Of a DNA stretch of 64,000 nucleotides, positions 27,244 through 35,982 are shown one piece after another. Position numbers and translations under genes: made by a program. Position 1 is the stretch's first letter, and each line of letters opens with the position of its first letter. The notes below the pieces were generated by a model, which saw only the letters and a list, made by a program, of their open reading frames with translations, searched no databases and was not told where the DNA came from. Source of the DNA: Paenibacillus sp. NEAU-GSW1 (GTDB taxonomy: Bacteria > Bacillota > Bacilli > Paenibacillales > Paenibacillaceae); contig NZ_WOVL01000014.1 of NCBI RefSeq assembly GCF_009737085.1, forward strand, positions 62,001-126,000. Direction: 5' to 3'.

Positions 27244-28017
27244 ATGCAAAGCGTGCAAACCAAACCCATTCAAGTTAAAGGACTGCATAAATCCTACAGG
27301 CAGCTTCAAGTGCTGAAGGGCGTGGATTTTGAAGTGGAGAAGGGGAGCATTTTCGCTCTCCTAGGTTCCAACGGGGCGGGCAAAACGACGCTGGTCAAAA
27401 TCCTCACCACGCTGCTCAGGCCTGACAGCGGAACCGCCATCGTAAACGGATTTGATGTTGCTGCAAAACCCGACCATGTGCGGCAAGCGATCAGTCTGAC
27501 CGGACAATTTGCCGCGGTGGACGAAATATTGACCGGCCGGGAAAATCTGATCATGATTGCCAAGCTGCGTTATCTCAAAAACCCGAGTCAGGTAGCAGAC
27601 GATTTGCTTAAACGATTCGGCCTTACAGAAGCGGCTGACCGCAGGGCGTCCACGTACTCGGGAGGAATGCGCCGCAGGCTGGACATCGCCTTAAGCCTTG
27701 TCGGCAATCCGCAAATTCTATTCCTCGACGAGCCGACCACGGGTTTGGATCCTGAGGCGCGCATCGAAGTATGGAAGGTAGTTAAAGAGCTTGCCGACAC
27801 GGGGATGACCGTTGTGTTAACCACGCAATATTTGGAAGAAGCAGAGCAGCTTGCCGACCGGATTGCCATTTTGCATGAAGGCAGAATTATTGCGAGCGGT
27901 ACACTTTCGGAGCTGAAAAAGCTGCTCCCGTCCGCAAAGGTGGAGTATGTTGAAAAACAGCCGACATTAGAGGAAATCTTCCTCGCCATCGTTGGCAAAA
28001 AGGAGGAACGGAAATGA
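27244..28017 (+). CDS. ABC transporter ATP-binding protein, DrrA family
   Basis: 257 residues with Walker A GSNGAGKTT, Q-loop TGQFAAVDEILTGREN, signature YSGGMRRRLD, Walker B ILFLDEPTTGLD and H-loop region VVLTTQYLEEA. It has a short C-terminal tail. The Gln in the switch position (TTQYLEE) is typical of DrrA/antibiotic-exporter ATPases. Partner is the membrane protein encoded next (4-bp overlap). Likely exports a drug or peptide under PadR control. Confidence 0.95.
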   Translation: MQSVQTKPIQVKGLHKSYRQLQVLKGVDFEVEKGSIFALLGSNGAGKTTLVKILTTLLRPDSGTAIVNGFDVAAKPDHVRQAISLTGQFAAVDEILTGRENLIMIAKLRYLKNPSQVADDLLKRFGLTEAADRRASTYSGGMRRRLDIALSLVGNPQILFLDEPTTGLDPEARIEVWKVVKELADTGMTVVLTTQYLEEAEQLADRIAILHEGRIIASGTLSELKKLLPSAKVEYVEKQPTLEEIFLAIVGKKEERK

Positions 28018-28781
28018 ACACGGTAAAAAAACATTTTTTCATTGACGTCAGCGTGATGCTGGGACGCTCCATGCGTCATATTTTCCGCAGTATGGACACG
28101 ATCATTACGGTGACCATCATGCCGATCGCGATGATGCTGCTGTTCGTCTATGTGTTCGGTGGCGCAATCCAGTCCGGAACGGATAACTATGTCAATTACC
28201 TGCTGCCCGGCATCCTGCTCATGGCCATTGCCAGCGGCATTTCTTACACGGCTTACCGCCTTTTTACCGATGTGCAACGGGGCATTTTTGAACGTTTTCA
28301 CACGATGCCGATTTCCCGTTCCGCTTTGCTTTGGGGGCATGTACTGACTTCGCTTGTATCCAACGCCATATCGGTGTTCATCATCATTCTTGTAGCGTTA
28401 ATTATGGGCTTTCGTTCGTCCGCAGGTATACTGTCATGGCTTGCAGTGGCCGGTATACTCGCGCTGTTTACGCTGGCATTGACTTGGGTTGCAGCAATTG
28501 CCGGACTGTCCGCAAAAACGGTTGATGGCGCCAGCGCGTTTTCTTACCCGATTATTTTCCTGCCATTTATCAGCTCGGCATTTGTTCCGACCGAGTCGAT
28601 GCCGACGGCCGTTCGCGTCTTTGCCGAAAACCAGCCGGTGACCTCGATCGTCGAAGCCGTTCGCGCGCTGCTGTCCGGCCAGCCGTTAGGTCATGAGATA
28701 TGGATCGCGCTTGCCTGGTGCGCAGGCATTATGCTAGTGGCATATTTCTTTGCGATGAGAGCGTATAAAAGGCGGGGTTGA
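28014..28781 (+). CDS. ABC-2 type permease, DrrB family
   Basis: 255 residues with six hydrophobic segments. The ABC-2 permease motif region (LPGILLMAIASGISYTAYRLFTDVQRGIFERFHTMPISR) is clear, as is PIIFLPFISSAFVPTESMP near the C-terminus. The ATGA overlap with the ATPase gene shows coupling. Forms the membrane channel of the exporter. Confidence 0.94.
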   Translation: MNTVKKHFFIDVSVMLGRSMRHIFRSMDTIITVTIMPIAMMLLFVYVFGGAIQSGTDNYVNYLLPGILLMAIASGISYTAYRLFTDVQRGIFERFHTMPISRSALLWGHVLTSLVSNAISVFIIILVALIMGFRSSAGILSWLAVAGILALFTLALTWVAAIAGLSAKTVDGASAFSYPIIFLPFISSAFVPTESMPTAVRVFAENQPVTSIVEAVRALLSGQPLGHEIWIALAWCAGIMLVAYFFAMRAYKRRG

Positions 28782-28821
28782 TGTGATTCACCATACAGAA
28801 GGTATCATTATGAAATTACGA

Positions 28822-28850
28822 AAAGTCCCGAAGGGGGCTTTTTTTTTCTT
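28822..28850 (+). terminator. Terminator of the PadR-ABC cassette
   Basis: Stem AAAGTCCC/GGGGGCTTT with loop GAA(G) followed by eight or more T. Confidence 0.85.
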
Positions 28851-28906
28851 CGTTCCATTCGCGCATTGGCGATCCTGGACATATTGCTGACGATACCCAA
28901 ACCGCT

Positions 28907-29105
28907 TTTCCGACGAAATAACGCTGCGGGGCAGCGCTATTTCCTCGATTGTGCGCCTGTGCGATCAAATAGCGCTGTGGGACAGCGTTATTCTCGAGAA
29001 TCTCCGCCCAAACTGGTTTTCCGACGAAATAACGCTGCGGGACAGTGCTATTTCCTCGATTGTGCGCCTGTACGGTCAAATAACGCTGCGGGGCAGCGCT
29101 ATTTT
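28907..29105. repeat. Array of four short palindromes within a 111-bp direct repeat
   Basis: Palindromes at 28916-28942, 28967-28992, 29027-29053 and 29078-29105, all of the form AAATARCGCTG-N4-6-CAGYGYTATT. Positions 28910 onward and 29021 onward repeat with a period of 111 bp, so a two-palindrome block was duplicated. The 508-bp gap between the ABC permease and the STAND gene (28782-29289) holds this array, a run of C and the gene leader, and no coding sequence. Confidence 0.85.
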
Positions 29106-29176
29106 TTCGGATGCGAGACAGCAGCAGGTCGCTGCGATGGACAAAAGGGGGAAGGACTGTTAGGACTGCCCAACCG

Positions 29177-29187
29177 CCCCCCCCCCC
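29177..29187 (+). repeat. Homopolymer run of eleven C
   Basis: Eleven consecutive C residues about 100 bp upstream of the first HEPN-STAND start. It is prone to slippage. It lies outside the coding sequence, so length changes could only alter promoter spacing or leader structure. Confidence 0.8.
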
Positions 29188-29289
29188 GTCTGATTTCCCC
29201 AAATAATAAGAAGAAAGTAGGATATTTGTTGGACGGTGTCGAAATCACGTTACCAATGAAATAATCGAAGAAGTCTAGGAGTGAGTTGC

Positions 29290-32200
29290 TTGGAGCTGCG
29301 CTTAACCAGTCATCCTCATATTAATGCCATGATTCGTTTGTTCGAACAGGAAAAACAGCCGTTTAGAAAAATTCACCGCATGATCGATTTGTTCGAAACG
29401 ATCATCAAGACGCATACCGCTGTGCTTATAGGCAACTATTTTCACTATGCGCATATTTCGGATGCGATAAAAGGCTATCTCGCCAATGGTCTGCGCACCC
29501 CGTCATTAGGGCTGTGGCAGGATTTCAGCAGAACCGTTGCCGATGAATTGGCGCTCAATTATATAACCGAAGAACAATGGGAATCTTTATTTGGAGCATT
29601 GCCGCATAAGGAGCAAAAGGAAAAGTTCAAACGCGTCTACCTAAAGCTTGATGAACGATATGTGATTCCAGCCTCGGATCTGTCTTGGATGAGGAAGATT
29701 TACTCGCAATTGGAACACGGCAATTATGCTGCCAACGACCGGTTCTTCATTCGCCATTTTTATAGCTATTTTAGAGAATGGGATAATCAAGAGGTAGACA
29801 AGGTGATTTCAACCCGCAACCACTATGCCCATGGAGCGACCCCCGGAGATCATGTGTGCGAGCAAAATGTACAATCGCTGTTGCCTATTTTGAGAAAATG
29901 GCTGGATGCGGAGTGGCTAAAGGAAACGACGATCGCCGTATTTGCGAATAACGGCACATGTATAGAAGCGGTACCGCTTGAGGGGAATTCCGCGGAGAAC
30001 AGCTTCAAGCTCCCAGTATGGGACAATTTATCGGCTGGCGATACGCCAATCGTGGAGGGAGTTCCATATCTAGTCAAGGCGACTGGAGAAGTCTTGAACT
30101 TGTTTCCGATTATGGTTGCGAAACGGCTGGAAGGCGACACGATGCAGTCGATTTCGTTCTTTAATGATTTGAAGAAGAAGCATGAGGTCGCCTTTCTTAA
30201 CTATCCTAGCGCCAGACATCATAAAGATAAGGCTATTTATCCGATATTTCAAAGCTATTTTCAGATTGAAGCTTGGCGGAGCAAGGTGACGGAGGAGTTT
30301 AAAGAAAGAATCGATCAGTTAACGGAAACGTTTAAAGGGAGAAAGGCCGAGATCGACAGCCTGTTATCCTATCTTGCGAATAAAACCGCGGGATATGTTG
30401 CAATCGTTGGCAATCCCGGTTTTGGCAAATCCGCGATTCTGGCGCGCGCAACGCAATTAGCGGATCCCGAACAGTATTACATTGTGAAGTATTTCATTCG
30501 CCGTGGAACGCAGTCCAAAATCTCATATTTGTTAGATTATCTTCATGCCGCGTTAGAACGGATTTGCCCTCTATCGTGGCCGGCTGCTGTTTCGATAGAG
30601 GAAAAGCAGGAGCAATTGCATAAGCGGCTTTTGCATGTATCCGAGCAGCTGAAAGAAAAGAAGCTGGCCATTTTCATAGACGGTCTGGATGAATTAGACG
30701 GGTTAGGGGGGCTATTAACGTCCGCCTACCCCAATGTCATTGTTGTATACGCTTCGAGATACACAGCCGAGTTTCAGAAGTTTTACAGCCTATTGCCGAT
30801 CGAACACAAATGGAAAGAAGAAATTGGAGGGCTGAATCAGGAGGATATTAGGGCTCTCCTCTATGAAGTGACCAATAAATATGAAATCCGCCAGCAATAC
30901 ATCGATACCATAGCAGTCAAATCCGCAGGCAATCCGCTGTTTCTCAAACTATTGTGCGATGCGGTTTCCAGCGGGCATCTGAAGCTGAACCAAATCGACA
31001 GCCTGCCGCAAAAAATCGAAGATTTTTATCAAGATATTTTGGATCGGATCGGTATGAAAGAGCACGGAGCCGCCATTCTTGACGCCTTGTATGTGATTGC
31101 CGCGGCGAATGACAACTTATCGCCAACCCATATGGAACGGATCTTGGGCATGGACACCGTGCTATCTGCCACTGTGTTCAATGTCCTGCAAGAGATTCTA
31201 ACCGAGCATGCGGAACGGAAATATTATTACCAGCTATTCCACGAAAGCTTAAGAGACTTTCTTAAACAATATCGGCCGCAAAAGCTGGTTTGGGCCCAAT
31301 TGCAGCTTGTCAATTATTGCGCCAATTGGGACGCCTTTGAAGCTTATGAGGAAGAGCTGCTGCGCTATCCGCTGCTTCATTATTCAACTCATTTGCTTCA
31401 GTTGAACAAGAAGTCCGACTTGTATGAGATCGCAACAAATCGGCAGTACATCAACAAGCAAATTCAAGTGACCAAGCGGTATGATCATAGCTTCCAACTG
31501 CTGCGGCAAGCTTTGCAAGCGACGATGGAGGATGAAGGCAGAGAAATTGCTAAAGCGATCCGTCTGTTGTCGGAACTGGGAACCTTGCATGTGGCGCTTT
31601 CCAATCGGATCGGTATGCTGTTGGATCGAATCGACAGGCCGGGATTCGAAGACATAGACGTCATTTTGCAGCAAATCAAAAATTACGAGGATCACGAGCA
31701 AACGGTTCTTTATTTGCAGCTGATGGCTTCCGTTGTGTCTAATCAATCAGACGATCAGAAACGGAAAATGCTGGACAAGATACTGGGTCAGGTTGAGGAG
31801 ACGCGAGCGAAGGCTGCCGAAAATTTAGGCTGGTCCCTATATAGTTCGCTTGCCATGCTGGTGCCAATCCTGGAGGGCATTCTTGCAGCCGGCAGCGATC
31901 CGAGTCCATTTGTTCAAGGAATCAGGCTCGATCATTACGAGGGGAGCGAAGCAGAGGCGTTGCTGAACAGCGTTCTGACGGAGCATCCGCATTTGAAGCA
32001 AGCCATAAGCGGCTTATGGAATGCAAATGATGGCAGCCCTCGACCTCGACGGAGAGGTGATGCATATACGAACGGCGTCGATGAAGAGGAACAAGAAGAC
32101 AGCCTGTATGCAGAGGCGAACCGAAAAATAAAGGATGGCGACATTTCCGGAGCAATGCTGACGATCAAGCAAATTCCCAATGACTGGGATAAGCATCAGA

Positions 32201-34089
32201 CAATCGCCTACCGGTGGGCCGGAGCGCTCTGCGGGCTTCAGAGATGGAACGAAGCTATTGAAATCGTATCTTGGATACCAAATGAAGTTCCGGAAAACGA
32301 GCTAATCGTAGTCGGCCTAATCCATATCGCAGGCTCCTTGATTCATCACGGCCAGTACGAGAAAGCAATTCAATTGGCCAACGGCATGGACGAATTGAAC
32401 CTCTCGCGATCGGAACTGGTCAGGGGGATTGCGCTTCATTTGGCGGATGCAGGCGAATTCGATTCGTGCTTGAGCATGATTGATCAAATCCCGGATATCC
32501 GCTTCCGTATCCCGCCTCTAACCAGAACGATTGTCCAGATGATCAAGCTTGGATTGAATGAGCGGGCAGAAGCTGTTCTAAGTGAAACTATATCCAGGCT
32601 CGATTGGATGAAGGATAAAGGAAAACGGAAAGACGAGCTCCGTCTTATGATCCGCACGGTGTCCGAAGCGTATGCCAATCTGGGGAAAAATAAAGAGGCA
32701 TTAACGGTGCTAAGTTCATCTATCCGTAAGGACAATAAGCTGTCGGATAATAAATCGTTTTTGTTGCGTCTATTGGAGACGGCACACAGTTTTGTAAGTC
32801 AGAGCAAGGGTGCGGAAGCTAAGGAAGCGATTGCGGTCGCTGCCGAATATTTAGAAACGATGAGCGATCATTGGCAGAGGGATGACTTTTACGTGAAGTT
32901 TTCGAATCTGTTGTGGAGCATTGGCGAGCCTTCCGAGTCTAACGCTATGGCGCTTCGCGTTAAAGACCATTACAAGCAGATCGATACGGTAGCACCGCTG
33001 CTAAGCAAACCGATGAAGGCAGAACACATTCCGTCGTTGACGGAACGCATTTCTTATTTGCAGGATGTGAACCAACGATCCAGATATCAATTTATGTTTG
33101 TTGAAAAACTGATCCGGAACGGGCGCATGGAGCAAGCGTCAGAGGTGACGGAAACAATCGCTGATCTGGAGTGCCGCAACAAAGCTCGCAGCACGATAGA
33201 GACAGGCAATGCTCCGGCTGGCAGCAAAAAGTTCATCCCGTCAGTTGAGCTCGAAAGCGAGTTTGACGCGAACGAGGAGATGAGCAGCGCGGCAGCGCTC
33301 ATTGACGTAGATCAAAGCATTGAGCGGGCGCTTGCCATTCCAGACTTTAATCACAAGGCAGGCGCGCTTCTGGATCTCTCAGCCGTTTTATATCGGAAGG
33401 GTCATAAAGAACGGGCATTTGATTTGGTTAAGCTGTCTGCTCCGCTGCTTCAATTGCATGAGCATGATGCAGAAGACTACTTGTACAAAAGGCATTTTAC
33501 AGTCCAATGGATTGAGCAACTGGCGCAAGCGAAGAGATGGGATGAATTGATTTGGTTTATTCAAACGGAGCATTTGACGCTTGGTCCGGGACAGCTAATC
33601 GATTGCATATTCAAATATATGCAAAAGGGAACCGTCTTGGAATTTTTGCAAAACGTTGCGCAATCCGGGATGTCAGGCAGCTTAAGTTGGAAAATTTACA
33701 GTTCCTCATTAGAAAGAGCTTATGATCCAGAAGTTGACTCCTTGGAATTTCTGCTTACGCTGGCGCCGATCGTTTCTCATTACCGCGACTTGTTAACGGA
33801 GATGCTCATTATGATTGTGTATTACACTCGTTTTGCCAATGAAGGGCGATTGGATTACAGAGAAATCATTGAAACGATCGAAGCGTCGTTGACGATTCCA
33901 GCTCCTTTAACGAAAACGATCGGGCCGCAGCATACCTTGCATAATTTGGCGGAATGGCTGCCGGCAATAGCGGACGAGGATGATCGCAGTGAAATCGAAA
34001 TTTGGGCACGGAGAACAGCGAATGGGAAAATGACGACGGAACAGTTCAACCAGTCAATTGCCCCTTACGTCAAGTTGCTCAACAAATAA
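29290..34089 (+). CDS. HEPN-STAND NTPase with TPR-like C-terminus (candidate defence protein 1)
   Basis: About 1599 residues. Start: TTG at 29290, 9 bp after AGGAG; the GTG at 29281 is too close to it. Domain order seen: (1) N-terminal all-helical HEPN-like domain, about 1-200, with the RNase-type motif RNHYAH (Arg176...His181, Rx4H). (2) A middle domain, about 205-340, with LFPIMV and FFNDLKKKH...LNYP motifs, shared only with the paralogue. (3) A STAND/NACHT-like NTPase, about 340-660, with Walker A GNPGFGKS (Lys380), Walker B LAIFIDGLDELD, a SAGNPLFLKLL motif and FHESLRDFL winged-helix end. (4) Helical repeats resembling TPRs, about 920-1590. Its role is inferred: ligand binding at the C-terminus, ATP-driven assembly, RNA cleavage by HEPN. 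No signal peptide. Followed by its own terminator. Confidence 0.85.
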   Translation: MELRLTSHPHINAMIRLFEQEKQPFRKIHRMIDLFETIIKTHTAVLIGNYFHYAHISDAIKGYLANGLRTPSLGLWQDFSRTVADELALNYITEEQWESLFGALPHKEQKEKFKRVYLKLDERYVIPASDLSWMRKIYSQLEHGNYAANDRFFIRHFYSYFREWDNQEVDKVISTRNHYAHGATPGDHVCEQNVQSLLPILRKWLDAEWLKETTIAVFANNGTCIEAVPLEGNSAENSFKLPVWDNLSAGDTPIVEGVPYLVKATGEVLNLFPIMVAKRLEGDTMQSISFFNDLKKKHEVAFLNYPSARHHKDKAIYPIFQSYFQIEAWRSKVTEEFKERIDQLTETFKGRKAEIDSLLSYLANKTAGYVAIVGNPGFGKSAILARATQLADPEQYYIVKYFIRRGTQSKISYLLDYLHAALERICPLSWPAAVSIEEKQEQLHKRLLHVSEQLKEKKLAIFIDGLDELDGLGGLLTSAYPNVIVVYASRYTAEFQKFYSLLPIEHKWKEEIGGLNQEDIRALLYEVTNKYEIRQQYIDTIAVKSAGNPLFLKLLCDAVSSGHLKLNQIDSLPQKIEDFYQDILDRIGMKEHGAAILDALYVIAAANDNLSPTHMERILGMDTVLSATVFNVLQEILTEHAERKYYYQLFHESLRDFLKQYRPQKLVWAQLQLVNYCANWDAFEAYEEELLRYPLLHYSTHLLQLNKKSDLYEIATNRQYINKQIQVTKRYDHSFQLLRQALQATMEDEGREIAKAIRLLSELGTLHVALSNRIGMLLDRIDRPGFEDIDVILQQIKNYEDHEQTVLYLQLMASVVSNQSDDQKRKMLDKILGQVEETRAKAAENLGWSLYSSLAMLVPILEGILAAGSDPSPFVQGIRLDHYEGSEAEALLNSVLTEHPHLKQAISGLWNANDGSPRPRRRGDAYTNGVDEEEQEDSLYAEANRKIKDGDISGAMLTIKQIPNDWDKHQTIAYRWAGALCGLQRWNEAIEIVSWIPNEVPENELIVVGLIHIAGSLIHHGQYEKAIQLANGMDELNLSRSELVRGIALHLADAGEFDSCLSMIDQIPDIRFRIPPLTRTIVQMIKLGLNERAEAVLSETISRLDWMKDKGKRKDELRLMIRTVSEAYANLGKNKEALTVLSSSIRKDNKLSDNKSFLLRLLETAHSFVSQSKGAEAKEAIAVAAEYLETMSDHWQRDDFYVKFSNLLWSIGEPSESNAMALRVKDHYKQIDTVAPLLSKPMKAEHIPSLTERISYLQDVNQRSRYQFMFVEKLIRNGRMEQASEVTETIADLECRNKARSTIETGNAPAGSKKFIPSVELESEFDANEEMSSAAALIDVDQSIERALAIPDFNHKAGALLDLSAVLYRKGHKERAFDLVKLSAPLLQLHEHDAEDYLYKRHFTVQWIEQLAQAKRWDELIWFIQTEHLTLGPGQLIDCIFKYMQKGTVLEFLQNVAQSGMSGSLSWKIYSSSLERAYDPEVDSLEFLLTLAPIVSHYRDLLTEMLIMIVYYTRFANEGRLDYREIIETIEASLTIPAPLTKTIGPQHTLHNLAEWLPAIADEDDRSEIEIWARRTANGKMTTEQFNQSIAPYVKLLNK

Positions 34090-34099
34090 GAGTTCAATA

Positions 34100-34138
34100 A
34101 AATAGCGGTGTTGGGGCTATCCCAGCACCGCTATTTCC
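34100..34138 (+). terminator. Terminator of the first HEPN-STAND gene
   Basis: Stem AAATAGCGGTG(TTGGG)/(CCCA)GCACCGCTATTT about 10 bp after the stop codon, followed by CCTTA. A strong hairpin with a weak T tract. Confidence 0.75.
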
Positions 34139-34223
34139 TTACTGCATCCATTCAAGGAATCTACGAGCAATGGCGATCGGAAGAACATTCGAATTCGGAG
34201 GCTGCTGTTTCACCTGAATAAAA

Positions 34224-34270
34224 AAGAGGCCGTCTCATCATCAATTTAATGACGATTGAGACAGCCCCGG
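34224..34270 (-). terminator. Terminator of the MFS transporter gene
   Basis: On the minus strand GGCTGTCTCAATCGTCA pairs with TGATGATGAGACGGCC, followed by TCTTTTTT. It directly follows the stop codon of the pump gene. Confidence 0.85.
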
Positions 34271-34284
34271 TTCGGCTGATCATA

Positions 34285-35787
34285 TTAAGCTCTTTTCGGG
34301 ACAGGCTGTTTCAATTCGGCCGCGGCCGGCGCCTCGGACGGTTGTTTGACACGTTTGAGGAAGAACGTGAGCACCAAGCCGATGACACCGATTCCGACAA
34401 TAACGAAATAGGCGTCGTTGATTCCCTGTATGCTTGCTTCCGCGATCAATTGCTCCTTCGTAGCGCCCGCTATTCCGCCGGACGCCATGATATCCTGCAT
34501 ATGCGTTTTCGTCCGGTCGGTCATCACGGTTACGAGCAGCGAGGTGCCCACAGCGCCGGCAACTTGCCGGATCGTATTCGAGATGGCTGTGCCATGCGCG
34601 CTCAGTTGTTTCGGCAATTGATTCAAGCCTAAGGTTTGAATCGGCATCAGAAGCAACGCCATGCCAATACGGCGCGCAGTGGACATGAGCAGCAAGTAGG
34701 TGAAGCTGGTCGAATCGGTTAAGTCAACAAAGCCAAGCGTTGTAACGATCGTAATAAGCATGCCAATGACGGACAGCCACTTGGCGCCAAAGCGATCGAA
34801 CAGTTTGCCGGTAACCGGCATCAGAAAACCCATGACAAGCGCGCCTGGCAGCATCAGCAAACCGGACTCTAAAGCGGTATAACCGCGAGCGCTTTGCAAG
34901 TAAAGCGGCAGCAGCATCATATCCGCATACATGACCATCGTTACCGCAATGTTGATGACCGTCGTCAAGGAGAACATATTATATTTGAATGCCCGCAGAT
35001 CCAGCAATGGATTGCTGGAAATCAACTGACGCCATGCAAACAAGATGAGGGCTGCGATGCCGACAATAATGGAAACAATAACTTCAGTGTTTGACCAGCC
35101 CAAGCTCCCCGCCCGGCTAAATCCATATAACAGTGTGCCGAAACCAATCGTTGAAAGAACGACGCTAAGGGTATCGAATTTCGTTGGAACCCGTTCCGAT
35201 ACATTTCTCAAAAAAATGAAGCCGCAAGCAATGACGATGAGGGCGAGCGGAATCATGCCATAAAACATCGTCTCCCATGCGTAGTTTTCCAGAATGTAAC
35301 CGGCAAGCGTCGGGCCTATCGCAGGGGCGAAAATAATGGCAAGTCCCATCATCCCCATGGCGGCGCCTCTTTTTTCCGGAGGGAACAGCGCCAATATGAC
35401 ATTAGTGAGCAGCGGCATAATAATGCCGGCGCCGGCTGCTTGAATCAATCGTCCGGTTAACAAAACGGGGAAATCCGCAGCAAGAGCCGAAACAATCGTG
35501 CCGACAAGAAAAATAATCATGGAAGCCTGGAATAGCTGTCTTGTGCTGAAGCGCTGCATGAAATAAGCGGTAATCGGAATGAGCACGCCGTTTACCAGCA
35601 TATAGCCTGTAGTCAGCCATTGGGCGGTTGTGGCTAAAATGTCAAAGTCCTTCATTAACTCAGGGGTCGCAACGCTCATGATCGTCTGATTCAACGTCGC
35701 AAGAAAGGCGCCCAAAATCATAACAAGCAGTATGGGTCCTCTTTTAATTGAATTGCTGTTATTGCTCAATTTTCTCATCCTCTCCAT
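34285..35787 (-). CDS. DHA2-family MFS multidrug transporter
   Basis: 500 residues with 14 predicted membrane helices, EmrB/QacA type. Motif A-like region (AYFMQRFSTRQLF) and motif C (GAAMGMMGLAIIFAPAIGPTLAGYI) are visible, as is FATLNQTIMSVATPELMKDF in helix 1. It is likely a proton-driven exporter of drugs. The TetR regulator is encoded divergently 195 bp away, with a palindrome between them that fits an operator. The first and fourth codons are both Met; the first is used here. Confidence 0.93.
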   Translation of the reverse strand: MERMRKLSNNSNSIKRGPILLVMILGAFLATLNQTIMSVATPELMKDFDILATTAQWLTTGYMLVNGVLIPITAYFMQRFSTRQLFQASMIIFLVGTIVSALAADFPVLLTGRLIQAAGAGIIMPLLTNVILALFPPEKRGAAMGMMGLAIIFAPAIGPTLAGYILENYAWETMFYGMIPLALIVIACGFIFLRNVSERVPTKFDTLSVVLSTIGFGTLLYGFSRAGSLGWSNTEVIVSIIVGIAALILFAWRQLISSNPLLDLRAFKYNMFSLTTVINIAVTMVMYADMMLLPLYLQSARGYTALESGLLMLPGALVMGFLMPVTGKLFDRFGAKWLSVIGMLITIVTTLGFVDLTDSTSFTYLLLMSTARRIGMALLLMPIQTLGLNQLPKQLSAHGTAISNTIRQVAGAVGTSLLVTVMTDRTKTHMQDIMASGGIAGATKEQLIAEASIQGINDAYFVIVGIGVIGLVLTFFLKRVKQPSEAPAAAELKQPVPKRA

Positions 35788-35811
35788 CTCTCTCTAGACT
35801 TAATTTACAAT

Positions 35812-35829
35812 GTGTTAGATAATTAACAC
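35812..35829. promoter_or_regulatory. Candidate TetR operator (GTGTTA-N6-TAACAC)
   Basis: Perfect 6-bp arms GTGTTA and TAACAC around GATAAT, 25 bp upstream of the MFS start codon in the divergent region. It is well placed to control the pump. No experimental support. Confidence 0.6.
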
Positions 35830-35982
35830 TGTATAAAATAGATTACATGAAGAAAGTTGTATGTTACAAGCGACGATAAAAGTGGATATGTAAATTAGTA
35901 AACTAACGGCGTATGATTTGTCGTTTAAGTGCAACATATTAGACAAAAACGTTGGAATTGTAAATTTGGGAGTTGAAAGGAC

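Noticed and set aside
29281-34089. Mobile-element origin of the STAND region (transposase, integrase, att sites)
   Set aside because: No transposase, integrase, tRNA or flanking direct repeats were seen around either gene; the idea of a defence island rests only on the two large proteins.
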